A stretch of 64,000 nucleotides of DNA from NCBI GenBank assembly GCA_034401795.1, contig CM067372.1, forward strand, positions 32,813,071 through 32,877,070, written 5' to 3'. This document shows positions 1 to 11,231 of this stretch, piece by piece. Each line of letters starts with the position of its first letter. Position 1 is the stretch's first letter. The translations under genes were made by a program, and so were the position numbers. The stretch is from Chaetoderma sp. LZ-2023a (lineage: Eukaryota > Mollusca > Caudofoveata > Chaetodermatida > Chaetodermatidae). Under the pieces are notes generated by a model. It did not search any database, was not told the DNA's origin, and saw nothing but the letters and a program-made list of their open reading frames with translations.

Positions 1-77
1 CACGCATTTCTCGAGAACGTCGGCCCAGTTTTGCAGCTGCAATACAGTGACACAGTGAATGATTAATGTGGTATTAA

Positions 78-2321
78 CCCTTTAACCCTCCAATTTGTTG
101 AAGAAATTGTGAATTTTCTCATAGATAATGTCCATTTACAGACCGAGAGAAGAGTATTTTTGAAAATTTACCACTGGAATGACTGGCTCCGCTATCAAGC
201 CAGTCATTCCAGTGGTAAATTTTAAACAAGAATTCCGTGGAATTAAATGTCTCGCCTGTCTCCTGTTTGTCACAGCTACCTTGACCGTTGACCTTCAGCC
301 CTTAATGTTATCATGCCGCTTCCTAAGATTATAGGTAACCAGGTATCCAAGTTTAGTTACAATAGGCTTAACCAATCTTGAAATATAAGGTGAAAAGTTC
401 TGCTAAACGCAAAAACTTAATGTTGAAATAACAGTTCTGTATCAAGGTCAGTGACGTTGACCTTTGACCTTGTCACCATAACATCATCAAGCGGCTTCCT
501 ATCATTCTAGGTAACCATGTATCCAAGTTCAGTTGCAATAGGCTTAACCAATCCTGAAATATAAGATGAGAAGTTTTGCTAAACGCAAAATCTTAATGTT
601 GAAATAACAGTTCTGTATCAAGGTCAGTGACGTTGACCTTTGACCTTGTCATCATAACATCATGAAGCGGCTTCCTATCATTATAGGTAACCATGTATCC
701 AAGTTTAGTTGCAATAGGCTTAACCAATCCTGAAATATAAGCTGAGAAGTTTTGCTAAACGCAAAAACTTAATGTTGAAATAACAGAGTTCTATATCACG
801 GTCACAGTGACCTTGATCTTGTGACCCCAACATCATCATGCCGCTTCCCATCATTATAGGTAAACAGGTATCCAAGTTTAGTTGCAATAGGCTTAACCAA
901 TCCTGAAATATAAGCTAAAAAGATGCTAAACGCAAAAACTTAACGAAAAATATTAACAAAGATTATACCGTGACCTTTGACCACATAACCTTGAATGCAT
1001 GATGCCTGCATCAGCGTGTTGCTTCCTTTCGATGTATGTCTCCATGTATCCAAGTTTGGTTCCAATTGGATCAGGTATTGCTGAGATATAAGACAATAAC
1101 TTTTGTTTAATGCAAAAGCTTAACGTAAAATATTAACAAAGATTATACTGTGACGTTTGAACCCCATAACCAGGACCGCATGATGTCTGCATCAGCATGC
1201 TGCTTCCTTTTGATGTATATCACAATGTACCCAAGTTTGGTTCCAATTGGATCAGGCATTGCTGAGATATACGGCAATAACTTGTTTAATGCAAAAACGT
1301 AACGTAAAATTTTAACAAAGATTATACCGTGACCTTTGACCCCCGTAACCTTGACCTCATGTCTGCATCAGCATGCTGCTTCGGTTAAATGTAAATCACC
1401 ATGTACCCAAGTTTGGTTCGAATTGGATAAGGCATTGTTGAGATATAAGGCAATAACTTTTGTTTAACGCAAAAACTTAACATAAAATATTAACAAAGAT
1501 TATACCATGAACTTTGATATCATAAACTTGACCTTGTGATACCTGCATCAGCGTGCTGCTTCCTTTCGATGTATATCTCCATGTACCCAAGTTTGGTTCC
1601 AATTGGATCAGGCATTGTTGAGATATAAGACAATAACTTTTGTTTAACGCAAAAACTTAACGTAAAATATTAACAATAATTATACCGTGACCTTTGCCCC
1701 CCTAATCTTGAACGCATGATGCCTGCATCAGCGTGTTGCTTCTTTTCGATGTATATCTCCATGTATCCAAGTTTGGTTCCAATTGGATCAGGCATTGCTG
1801 AGGTATAAGACAATAACTTTTGTTTAACGCAAAAACGTAACGTAAAATATTAACAAAAATTATACTGTGACCTTTGACCCCATAACCTTGACGTCATGAT
1901 GTCTGCATCAGCATGCTGCTTCCTTTTGATGTATATCACCATGTACCCAAGTTTGGTTCCAATTGGATCAGGCATTGCTCAGATATAAGACACTAACTTT
2001 TGTTTAGCGCAAAAACGTAACGTAAAATATTAACAAAGATTATACTGTAACCTTTGACCCCTGTAACCTTGACCTCATGGCCTTTTTATCAGCGGGCTGC
2101 TTCCTTTTGATGTATATTACCATGCACCCAAGTTTGGCTCCAATTGGATCAGGCATTGCTGAGATATAAACTTAACTTAAAAGTTTACGCCGCCGCCGGA
2201 AATGTGATACCTATGTCTCGATCCTGCTTCGCAGGCAAGACAAAAAGTCTTCTCTGTCTGCAAATGGACATTTTCAAGACCACTGTTGAAGCCGTTTTGG
2301 GGCTGATATGAATGTTAAAGG
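78..2321. mobile_element. TTAA-flanked foldback element carrying a satellite
   Basis: The ends are CCCTTTAAC and GTTAAAGGG, each bordered by TTAA (74-77 and 2322-2325), which fits a TTAA target duplication. Inside the left end (127-240) lies a palindrome built on GACTGGCTC / GCCAGTCATTCCAG. The right end (2240-2321) has the TCTGCAAATGGACATTTTC segment seen in the other copies at 6407-6630, 12276-12820 and 32855-33088. Between the ends sits an 11-unit tandem array. No transposase is visible, so it is non-autonomous. TTAA targets are used by piggyBac and Kolobok elements, but the family cannot be assigned here. Confidence 0.6.
270..2185. repeat. Satellite array, about 11 units of 175-180 bp
   Basis: The unit contains a core like CCAAGTTTGGTTCCAATTGG followed by a conserved 'aacgcaaaaacttaa' and a TGACCTTTGACC block. 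Core copies fall near 350, 525, 700, 870, 1050, 1230, 1410, 1590, 1765, 1945 and 2130. Two subfamilies are visible: 270-900 (TTAGTTGCAATAGG) and 940-2185 (TTGGTTCCAATTGG). The array lies wholly inside the foldback element, so it moved or grew with it. No coding potential. Confidence 0.85.
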
Positions 2322-2404
2322 GTTAACATATATAGGTATTGTCTTGATTAAATACAAATCTTATTTGCTTACATATATTCAAGTAATTTTATAAGAAGCT
2401 AAAT

Positions 2405-3795
2405 CAGTCACGCAAGTGTGTGAGGAATAGAAACATAAGGAGGAGCAGGGCTTGTAAGCTTATCTGAGGTGGCTCCTGAGACTGAGCCGGCAAGCCAGGT
2501 ACTGTTTATCTGAGGTGGATCCTGGGCAAGAGCAGGCAACCCATGACTGTACTTATCTTAGGTGGAAATGGGGCATGAGCAGGCAAGCCAGGCACTGTGC
2601 TTATCTTAGCTGGAACCTGGGCATGAGCAGGCAACCCAGGCACTGTGCTTATCCTAGCGGTGAGCGGGCTTCCTGTGCTCATCTGAGGTGGATCCTTGGG
2701 GTGGTCGGTGGTCCTGGACATGAGCAGGCCTTATTGGGATGAGCCAGGTTCCTCTCCTTAGCTAAGGTGGATCCTCGGAATGAGCAGGCACTATGCTTAT
2801 CAGAGCTGGCTCTGCTTATCTGAGTTGGCTCCTTGGGGTTAGTGGGGGTTCCTGTGCTTATTTGAGGCGGCTCCTTAGTGTGTGTGTGGGGGGGGGGGGG
2901 GTGAACGGGCTCCTGTGCTTATCTGAGGTCGATCCATGGAGTGAGTGGCTTATCTGAGGCGGATCCATGGGGTGAGTGGTGTTCCTGTGTTTCTCTGAGG
3001 TGGATCCTTGGGGGGGGGGGGGTGTGGTGGTGAGTGGGGTTCCTGTGTTTATCTGAGGTGGCTCCTTGGGGGTGAGCGGGGACTCCCATGCTTATCTGAG
3101 GTGGATCCGTGGGTGAGCGGCATTCCTGTGCTTGTTTGAGGTGGATCATTTGGAGTAAGTGGGGTTCCTGTGTTTAGCTGAGGTGGCTCCTTGCGGGTGA
3201 GCGGGCTCCTGTGCTTATCTGAGGTGGGTCCATGGAGTGAGCGGTGTTACTGTGCTTATCCGAGGTGGATCCTTGGGGTGAGCGGTATTCTTGTGCTTAG
3301 CTGAGGTGGATCCTTGGGGTGATCTGTGTTCCTGTGCATATCTGAGGTGGATCTTTGGAGTAAGCAGTGTTCCTGTGCTTATCTGAGGTGGATCCGAGGG
3401 GTAAGCTGTGTTCCTGTGCTTACCTGAGGCGGATCCTTGGGGTGAGCAGGGTTCCTATGCTTATCTGTGGTGGATCCTTGGGGTGATCATGTGTTCCTGT
3501 GCTTATCTGAGGTGGATCCGAGGGATAAGCTTTGTTCCTGTGCTTATCTGAGGTGGATCCTTGGGGTGAGCAGGGTTCCTGTGCTTATCTGAGGTGGCTC
3601 CTTGGGGTGAGCAGGGTTCCTATGCTTATCTGTGGTGGATCCTTTGGGTGAGCAGGGTTCCTGTGCTTATCTGAGGTGGATCCTTGGGGTGAGCAGGGTT
3701 ACTGTGCTTATCTGAGGTGGATCCTTGGGGTGAGCAGGGTTCCTGTGTTTATCTGAGGTGGATCCTTCGGGTGAGCAGGGTTCCTATGCTTAATA
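2405..3795. repeat. 41-bp minisatellite, left part
   Basis: Degenerate tandem units of about 41 bp, typically TGCTTATCTGAGGTGGATCC followed by TTGGGGTGAGCAGGG. Units become more regular toward 3400-3790. The same array resumes at 5290, so the material between was inserted into it. Short open frames here are repeat artefacts. Confidence 0.85.
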
Positions 3796-3903
3796 TTTTT
3801 CTGAAAAGCTTGTAAGATGCTAGGTTTGTCCTGATGCTAACGGTTAGTGTCCGTTGAGTCTGGATGCCGATGCACTGTTTGCGCGCTCCTTTTATAGTAA
3901 TCC

Positions 3904-4120
3904 TGTACCCGGTTGTACCCGATCCTTTGTGTATGTACCCGGATTTGGTAGATACATCCCATTGTTGTTGTCGGTTTTGTACCCGACTTTATGTGTATTT
4001 GTACCCGATTTGGTAAAAATCTGTGTACTTTTTGTACCCGAGTTTTGGTGTACCCGAGTGTTTGTTTTAATGTTTGTTGGTGTACCTGATTGTACCTGGT
4101 TGGGAATTATTATGTACCCG
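3904..4120. repeat. Cluster of ten TGTACCCG(A) motifs
   Basis: TGTACC begins at about 3904, 3914, 3934, 3979, 4000, 4033, 4049, 4081, 4091 and 4112, mostly as TGTACCCGA or TGTACCCGG. Spacing is irregular (10-45 bp), so this is a motif cluster and not a tandem repeat. Such clusters near transposon ends are often transposase-binding sites; that role is only inferred here. Confidence 0.7.
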
Positions 4121-4516
4121 AGTTGTATGGTTTTATACATTGGGTTAAGGGATAGATCTCTAAATAAAAGGTTATAAAAAGGCATTGGTCCATTTGTTGA
4201 TGGGCCCTCCATGTTTGATCCAGACTCCTGGCGTTTCGTACCCATGTTTGGGTTATACTCATCAGAGGAAATGTGTAGACACTTTTTCACAGTAGATTTT
4301 ACTGGGATGTGTATATTCGAAAATCATTGTGTAGTAGCCAAGATGATTAAGTTTTAACAATCTTTAGTTTTTTAGAAGGATGCGTGTGATGTAGAGATGG
4401 CTGTGTGCCATTTTCTTACCTTATAACTCATCCAAAATTTGTTGGAGGGCGATTGCCCCCAGCTCGTTTTCCCTAATGTTGTCCTCGTCCAGGGGGGGGA
4501 TCGTCCAGACAGTCGT

Positions 4517-5161
4517 TCAGAATGTCTGCCTGATAATCCTCCTCTGCACTGGGACCGGAGACGCCGCTGTCTGGGCTGTTTCTCCATGGCTGAACACTGG
4601 TGTTGTGGTGGCTGGTATGGGTGGTCCTTCAGTGGAACTGTCTGGTTCTGGGCTGGACAAAGGTGCTGAATAATTGAAGATTGATGCTGGTGGAGAGTCT
4701 AGCTGGTAGTGGTTGCTAGACTCGTCGGTTTGTGGGCTTGCTCTGGGTGTGGTGGGTGGGCTGTTGCAGCGTTCTGCAGATGATGCAGGTTTCAGTGATC
4801 TTGGTGAAGCTGATCTGTGGTCTGTTGCTAAGGTGGGTGATGGTTGACTTTCTGGGCTGTATGGTGGATGTGGCTCAGGTGTGAATGTGCGTGCGGCGGC
4901 TTCCTCGTGTGCGGTCTGGATGTGTTCAGCGCTGATCCTATGGTGGGGGTTGTGGAGGGAGATGATGTGTCCCTGGGCTGATGTAGACAGAGCATGTAGG
5001 GTGCGTAGATGTGCTCTGAAGTCCCTAGTACTAGTTGAACTTTGGCCGCACACGAGGTACCACCAGAATCCTTGTTTTAAATGGACCACACGGTTGTGGT
5101 GAACAAGACTCATCCTCCCAGCAAAATTGGCTTCGCACTTTGGACACTGGTGTCGGTCCAT
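4517..5161 (-). CDS. C2H2-like zinc-finger protein, unidentified
   Basis: An open frame of 214 residues. Residues 5-27 form a C2H2 finger (CPKC...HH...VVH). A second finger follows at about 33-60, but its first cysteine position is tyrosine (WYLVCG), so only three ligands remain. From about residue 65 the protein is low-complexity and rich in Ser, Pro and Thr, including the stretch EPHPPYSPESQPSP. Just past the stop, another frame reads an acidic tail (NDCLDDPPLDEDNIREN) ending near 4440, directly before AAGGTAAGAAAA, which looks like a 5' splice site. This suggests a frameshift or a multi-exon gene. A CRE-like cluster lies upstream of its ATG. It may be a transposon accessory protein or a host gene fragment; I do not recognise it. 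Confidence 0.45.
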   Translation of the reverse strand: MDRHQCPKCEANFAGRMSLVHHNRVVHLKQGFWWYLVCGQSSTSTRDFRAHLRTLHALSTSAQGHIISLHNPHHRISAEHIQTAHEEAAARTFTPEPHPPYSPESQPSPTLATDHRSASPRSLKPASSAERCNSPPTTPRASPQTDESSNHYQLDSPPASIFNYSAPLSSPEPDSSTEGPPIPATTTPVFSHGETAQTAASPVPVQRRIIRQTF

Positions 5162-5239
5162 GAACTGATGCCGAGAATTGGCTTAAACTTGCTACAGATG
5201 TCATAAAATTAAGATCGTTTAGTTTGTTGTAACATTAGA

Positions 5240-5287
5240 GACGTCAGTGTGACGTCATACAGGTGTGACGTAATGTGATTGCGTCAT
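5240..5287 (-). promoter_or_regulatory. Cluster of four CRE-like sites
   Basis: GACGTCA (5240), TGACGTCA (5250), TGACGTAA (5266) and TGCGTCA (5280) occur within 48 bp, about 80-125 bp upstream of the minus-strand ATG at 5161. TGACGTCA is the canonical CREB/ATF site. A promoter for the zinc-finger frame is a reasonable inference. Confidence 0.45.
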
Positions 5288-5289
5288 AA

Positions 5290-5795
5290 GCATCTCCAAG
5301 GGGGGTTCCTATGCTTATCTGAGGTGGATCCTTGGAGTGAGCAGCGAGCTGGGTTCCTATAGTTATCTGAGGTGGATCCTTGGGGTGATTAGTCATCATA
5401 CTTATCAGAAGTGGGTCATGTGGGCTGGTATGAAGTGTGTTTAACTCATGTGAATCCTTGTGAGGTGGATTCTGGAGATGGCCAGGCACTGTGCTTATAT
5501 GAGGTAGATCAATTAAGTTAGCAGGCTTCATGTGCTTATCTGTGCTGGACCTTTGGGATGAGCACGCACTGCGCTTATCTGATGTTGGTCATGTGGGTTA
5601 GCAGGCTTCATATGCCTATCAGTGGTGGACCCTTGGGATGAGCAAGCAGTATGCTTTTCTGAGGTGGATCCTGGGGATGACCAGGAACTGTGTTTATCGG
5701 AGGTGGATCCTGGGGATGAGTAGAGCTCTTATGCTTATCTGAAGTGGATCCTGTGGATGAGTAGGTTCCTGTGCTTATTTGTGGGGGGTGGGGGG
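5290..5795. repeat. 41-bp minisatellite, right part, diverged
   Basis: Continuation of the array at 2405-3795, with the same TTATCTGAGGTGGATCC phrase but more divergent units. It ends in a G run near 5788-5801. Confidence 0.75.
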
Positions 5796-5799
5796 GGGG

Positions 5800-6402
5800 G
5801 GGTCCTTAACATAGGGATGATTGTGCTTCTAACCTCAGGTGGACCTGACATGGAAGACTTGTGCTTGATTCCTGGGAAGCATGAATTCAGCTGGAGTGTG
5901 CGTGCGTGACTGTGTGCGTGTGTCAAAACCACAGATCTGAGGTTAGTGTGAATTGAGTTAATATATTGCTACTGATATAGTCATGATGGTGCGAGGAACA
6001 TCTGCATGTTTGATCAATAGTTTCAGAAATGCTTTCATTCTTGCTGAACAGGTTCAAAGCTAGTACCTTATACATGTACGGCTAACGTTATTTTTTTTTT
6101 TTAAACTTCACACATAATTCTGGTTAATGTGACTTGATGAAGCTAACCCGATGAAGCACACTTATCTGTGAAAGGTTGTCACGATTAACGTTATTTTTAA
6201 ATGGTATACTGCTACCATTATTAGCAGAGTACATGTAACTTTGAGTCTTGGTATGCTTGGTGAGCCTAAGGCCCAAGGGGGCCTCTATCACTCACCTAGA
6301 ACATTGGCATTTCAAATAAAAAGGCAAGTTATCCATATAGAGGGGTATGGCCCTCTTGCAAGAAATTCAACAGTTCGCGGCAGAATCACAGAAATTTAAG
6401 CT
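5800..6402. other. No gene seen
   Basis: AT-rich sequence without a supported exon, repeat array or RNA gene. Confidence 0.4.
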
Positions 6403-6406
6403 TTAA

Positions 6407-6630
6407 GCCTTTAACACTCATATCAGCCAAAATTTGTCTCCTGCAGCGGTTTTGAGAAATGTCAATTTTCAGACTATTTTTGAAAATTTACTACTGGAAT
6501 GACTGACTGGCTCGATAACCAAACCAGTCATTCCAGTTGTAAATCTTCAAAAATAATCTCTTGGTCTGCAAATAGACATTTCCTATGAGAAAATTAAAAT
6601 TTTCTTGAACAGATTCGAGGGCTACACATG
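6407..6630. mobile_element. TTAA foldback MITE, copy 2
   Basis: Begins after TTAA (6403-6406) with a variant of CCCTTTAACACTCATATCAGCC. The central palindrome at about 6455-6590 has arms TTTACTACTGGAATGAC and GTCATTCCAGTTGTAAA. The right end is diverged (GAGGGCTACACATGTAAC). It is the compact form of the element at 78-2321, without a satellite. Confidence 0.6.
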
Positions 6631-6639
6631 TAACGGTAC

Positions 6640-7545
6640 AGTGTGGTCAGGAATATTACATGGAGTCCTGAGTATTATTTTTAATGATTTCTTGGTAATT
6701 TTTGAAAACACAAGATGGACACCCAATAAACTATGACCAATCAAAATTCTCTTTAGAAGAGGACCACACAAGGATTGTTCCATCTAGGTTTCGTTGAAAT
6801 CGAACCATTGATTAAGGAGGAGTGCCGTTTTAAAGGAATTCTGGATAATTCCCAGAAAATTCCAGATGGCCACTGTAAAAATTGACCGGTGTGTGCGTGC
6901 GTGCTCCCACATGCGTCGTGTGTGTTCATGAATGCATGTGTGTGTGCTCGCATATGTCTGACTGACATGATAACTTTGGTTCAGCTTGAGGGATCATCCC
7001 AAAACTTAGGTAAAAGATTATCCTTGAGGTGCCACCACGCCAGAAGACCGCTCTTCTTGAAATCATGCTAAGCCATCGAAAAGGGTATTAAGTAGGCAAG
7101 ACATAGACTTCTGTAAATAGTTATACTTATTATTATTATTATTATTACTATTATTAATTATACCTGAGCGTGACATTCCAAGAGCCAAGCATTTCTGCAG
7201 GCGGCAAAATTGGCATCGATTACGAGTGAACACCGTGATTTCACAATTCTTGTTATAAAAGCATTTCTTCTTTTCTGGGTCACCAACATCCTGAAGCGCT
7301 CGCCGAAAAAATCCCTAATAATAATAATAATAATAATAATAACACAATCACCCATTTTGCTAGGCGAAGGGTAAACGTTTTTGTTGAATTTTTTGCATAT
7401 ATACATTGATTCAAACCTTCGGGTGACATTTAGTTTTCTTGTACAGTTGTATATTAACAATGTTCAAGCTTGTACGTGTTTGTGAGTTTTCAGTCCGGAG
7501 CTCCTAATGTTCCAAAATTTCCAAAAGAAAATAAAACATTAAATA
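6640..7545. other. Repeat-derived spacer with two microsatellites
   Basis: 6650-6890 contains diverged units related to the 165-bp repeat at 59290-59960 (AGATGGCCAC and ACCAATCAAAATTCTC phrases). (ATT)n lies at 7127-7160 and (AAT)n at 7316-7342. No exon is supported. Confidence 0.5.
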
Positions 7546-7548
7546 TTA

Positions 7549-7632
7549 AATATTTTGAACATACATTTTGTAATTGGATTGGAAGACATTGCGCAATGTC
7601 TTCCAATCCGATTATGCTCAAAATATTCAACA
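7549..7632. repeat. Hairpin element, GGAAGACATTGC arm class
   Basis: Near-perfect palindrome centred near 7591: ATTGGATTGGAAGACATTGC mirrored by GCAATGTCTTCCAATCCGAT. Outer arms end in the CAAAATATTCAAC motif shared with nine other copies in the window. Confidence 0.8.
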
Positions 7633-7699
7633 AATTTCTTACATTGTTCTCAAAATTACACTATTAACCAACTTGTTTCTGTTCATGTTTTGGAACAAG

Positions 7700-8115
7700 T
7701 AATTTAATGGACCTTTCCATTTTTAACTATGCCCATCACTAGCTAAGCTCCACCCACACCTCGCCGTGTTGGGATTGATCGATCCCTGAATGCCCTAGCC
7801 ATCAATTTCCTGAAAACTATACAGGGAAGCTGTTGAATATTTTGTAACTAATTTGACTGGGTGCTGTTGCTGCCTATGGCAGCAACAGCGCCCAGTCAAA
7901 TTGGTTTCAAAATATTCAACAGAATATTTATTAAATAGTAAAAGCAAACAATTTGTACAACAACGCATAGACAGTCTTCAAATATGCATTCGTGACGTAC
8001 TTATCGACATCATTCATGACGTCATTCATTATGATGTCATTGTACACATCACGCAGTTCATTATGACGTCATATGATGGGTGGGTACTCTGGAAAGGTGA
8101 ATTCTCGGCTGGACT
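7700..8115. mobile_element. Non-autonomous element with hairpin and CRE-like sites
   Basis: Contains the phrases GGACCTTTCCA and AGCTAAGCTCCACCCAC, then the hairpin at 7830-7921, then TGACGTCAT-rich sequence at 8000-8070. The same modules occur in opposite order at 50160-50660, so this is an interspersed family. No coding sequence. Confidence 0.6.
7830..7921. repeat. Hairpin element, GACTGG arm class
   Basis: Arms AATTTGACTGGGTGCTGTTG and CAACAGCGCCCAGTCAAATT enclose a tiny loop (GCTGCCTATGGCAG). Outer arms are GTTGAATATTTTG and CAAAATATTCAAC. Confidence 0.85.
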
Positions 8116-8880
8116 TTAAGAATATACAGTTGCCAGTGGCCACCCAAAGGCTGTCGTTGTGGTCATAAATATACTTGACACTTAATTTTGGATGAAGCCA
8201 AAAAATATATATCTTCAATCGTATATTGAATTAATTAGTCCAATGAATAGATTTGCTTTTAAAATAGAGCAATTAAGGGGAGATAAGAATTAAAATGCAG
8301 AAACAGTATGCATGGAGTTGTCTCCCTTGTCTTAATATTCATCTCTACACCGGTGAACTGTACACATAGACTGGAAGGCGCCTTTGTATATTAGCTCATG
8401 TTGTGAATTGCAGCTGTTGCTTATCTATCTTAGTAGACCCAATATTCTGCCTTTTATTCACAAACAATCGTAAAAGTAGGTTTTTTAAATTAAGCCATAC
8501 AGGGTATATTTTATCGAATTAACTCATTGAAGTGATGAAATTATATTAAAATATACTACTACATTGTATGTAACACTAAATGTTATTTTTATTTAAATAT
8601 TTTAAATATATATATTGATTAAATAATGGGTACTAAACCTACAAATAATAGATCATTGACATTCTAAATTACAAGAAAGGAACTTTCAAGCAAGCTAAAT
8701 ATATAAAACATGCTGACAATATTATTAATGATGGCCACTCACTACTAGTCAATGATTGTGATGATGTATATAACCACCAAGCCACCCGCTAGAGATTGCT
8801 TAAATATGAGAGCAGTCAATACTTTAATTATTGCGATACCATAACAGAGGATGCTGGTTCTTTAATGTGCCCATATGACA
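8116..8880. other. No gene seen
   Basis: AT-rich. A weak inverted pair related to the mollusc motif AAGGGAGATAA occurs at about 8277-8336 (GGGGAGATAA ... GTCTCCCTTG). No exon recognised. Confidence 0.4.
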
Positions 8881-8883
8881 ACC

Positions 8884-10365
8884 AGTCTTAACCCAGGCCG
8901 CCCTGCTGACTCCAGACTGTAATGACCCAAGCCGCCCTGCTGACTCCAGACTGTAATTACCCAAGCCACCCTGCTCACTCCAGACTGTAATGACCCAAGC
9001 TGCCCTGCTCATTCCAGACTGTAAAGACACAAGCCGCCCTACTCACTCCAGACTGTAATGACCCAAGCTGCCCTGCTCACTCCAGACTGTAATGGCCCAA
9101 GCCACCCTGCTCACTCCAGACTGTAATGGCCCAGGCTGCCCTGCTCACTCCACACTGTAATGACCCAAGCCGCCCTGCTCACTCTAGACTGTAATGGCCT
9201 AAGCTGCCCTGCTCACTCCAGATTGCAACACTCCAGGCCGCCCTGCTCACTCCACACTGTAATGACCCAAGCCGCCCTGCTCACTCCAGACTGTAATGGC
9301 CTAAGCTGCCCTGCTCACTCCAGACTGTAACAGTCCAGGCCGCCCTGCTCACTCCACACTGTAATGACCCAAGCCGCCCTGCTCACTCCACACTGTAATG
9401 ACCCAAGCCGCCCTGCTCACTCCACACTGTAATGACCCAAGCCGCCCTGCTCACTCCAGACTGTAATGGCCTAAGCTGCCCTGCTCACTCCAGACTGTAA
9501 CAGTCCAGGCTGCCCTGCTCACTCCAGACTGCAACACCCCAGGCCACCCTGCTCACTCCAGACTGTAATGGCCTAAGCTGCCCTGCTCACTCCAGACTGC
9601 AACACCCCAGGCCACCCTGCTCACTCCAGACTGTAACAGTCCAGGCCGCCCTGCTCACTCCACACTGTAACAGTCCAGGCCGCCCTGCTCACTCCAGACT
9701 GTAACAGTCCAGGCCGCCCTGCTCACTCCAGACTGTAACAGTCCAGGCCGCCCTGCTCACTCCAGACTGTAACAGTCCAGGCCGCCCTGCTCACTCCAGA
9801 CTGTAACAGTCCAGGCCGCCCTGCTCACTCCAGACTGTAACAGTCCAGGCCGCCCTGCTCACTCCAGACTGTAACAGTCCAGGCCGCCCTGCTCACTCCA
9901 GACTGTAACAGTCCAGGCCGCCCTGCTCACTCCAGACTGTAACAGTCCAGGCCGCCCTGCTCACTCCAGACTGTAACAGTCCAGGCCGCCCTGCTCACTC
10001 CAGACTGTAACAGTCCAGGCCGCCCTGCTCACTCCAGACTGTAACAGTCCAGGCCGCCCTGCTCACTCCAGACTGTAACAGTCCAGGCCGCCCTGCTCAC
10101 TCCAGACTGTAACAGTCCAGGCCGCCCTGCTCACTCCAGACTGTAACAGTCCAGGCCGCCCTGCTCACTCCAGACTGTAACAGTCCAGGCCGCCCTGCTC
10201 ACTCCAGACTGTAACAGTCCAGGCCGCCCTGCTCACTCCAGACTGTAACAGTCCAGGCCGCCCTGCTCACTCCAGACTGTAACAGTCCAGGCCGCCCTGC
10301 TCACTCCAGACTGTAACAGTCCAGGCCGCCCTGCTCACTCCAGACTGTAACAGTCCAGGCTGCCC
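8884..10365. repeat. 34-bp minisatellite, about 43 units
   Basis: The unit reads CTGTAACAGTCCAGGCCGCC then CTGCTCACTCCAGA. From about 9620 to 10360 some 20 or more units are identical, while units at 8884-9600 are diverged, so the array is being homogenised from its right side. A single inverted unit sits outside at 10613-10650. There are no distinct spacers, so this is not a CRISPR array, and no gene. Confidence 0.9.
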
Positions 10366-11160
10366 TCTACATTAGAAATGGCAATCATAAAAAAATTTCC
10401 TGGAAGAGTGCTCTCCCTTTAGCCGCCCGTCGTGTGTGTTATGCAGGCATAATTGTGCGGTGAAATACGGTATCAGGAAATGTGTTGAAGTTATTTTAAG
10501 AAGATTGGTAGTTTGCCCACTGGCCAGGTGCAGTAATATCACAAAAAATTTGCGACGGCATATGGATTTAATTTCTAATCGCAGTATTGCCAGATATACC
10601 ATTGGTAAAGTATGGGCCAGCCTGGGCCTTTACAGTCTGGAGTGAGCATAGACATGATTTCATTTATTTCAACAACAAAAATTGTTGTGATTTTGAAAAT
10701 TAATTCAGACTACACAGAACATTTCGTAAATATATTCAGGGATGAAAGGGTTAAAGAACAGCCATTATTTGGCATCAAAGCCCTATTGACCATATATTTG
10801 TAACCACCATAACCATTAGGGCTGAAGTTAGTGAGGATTTTTACAAACCGAACCGGTTCACAATACAGATATCCGAACGTCGAACTGGTTCACGAACCTT
10901 TTTAGTATGCTACTGTATGCAAGAAATTACTCCTATCAGAAAATCACATTTAAAGGCATGTCACTTTACTGGCTAAATGGTAGAAAAAAACAAATAACGA
11001 TTCTGACAACAACTGTTAGAAAATAATATAAGATTCATAGCCAGCTAAGTTCCATTCATGGTCATATTCGTAAATCACCATCCAGAGATTGCTTGTCTAT
11101 TAGCCTTTTCACCGCCAAATCCCTGAAAAAGTAAATTCTTCATGATATAAAACTTACCCT

Positions 11161-11231
11161 GTTTAACATTTTGTTATTAATTTGACTGCTGGTGACAGCT
11201 TCTAGTCAAATTAATTTCAAAATATTCAAGT
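11161..11231. repeat. Hairpin element, GACTG class
   Basis: Arms TTAATTTGACTGCTGG and CTTCTAGTCAAATTAA, with outer arms AACATTTTG and CAAAATATTC. Less perfect than its relatives. Confidence 0.6.

Larger units (their letters stand above)
3796..5289. mobile_element. Insertion of unknown type inside the 41-bp array
   Basis: This 1.5-kb block is unlike the minisatellite on both sides and holds a minus-strand zinc-finger-like frame, a cluster of TGTACCCGA motifs (3904-4120) and a group of CRE-like sites (5240-5287). The array phrase GGTTCCTATGCTTA lies next to both junctions, but because it belongs to the array unit it cannot be read as a target duplication. It could be a decayed transposon or a piece of a host gene around which the array grew. 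Confidence 0.5.

Noticed and set aside
2506-3149. Short frames in the 41-bp minisatellite
   Set aside because: Repeat units read in frame by chance; no start context or domain.
8884-10365. CRISPR-like regular array
   Set aside because: Units are contiguous and identical without unique spacers, and the DNA is eukaryotic; it is a minisatellite.
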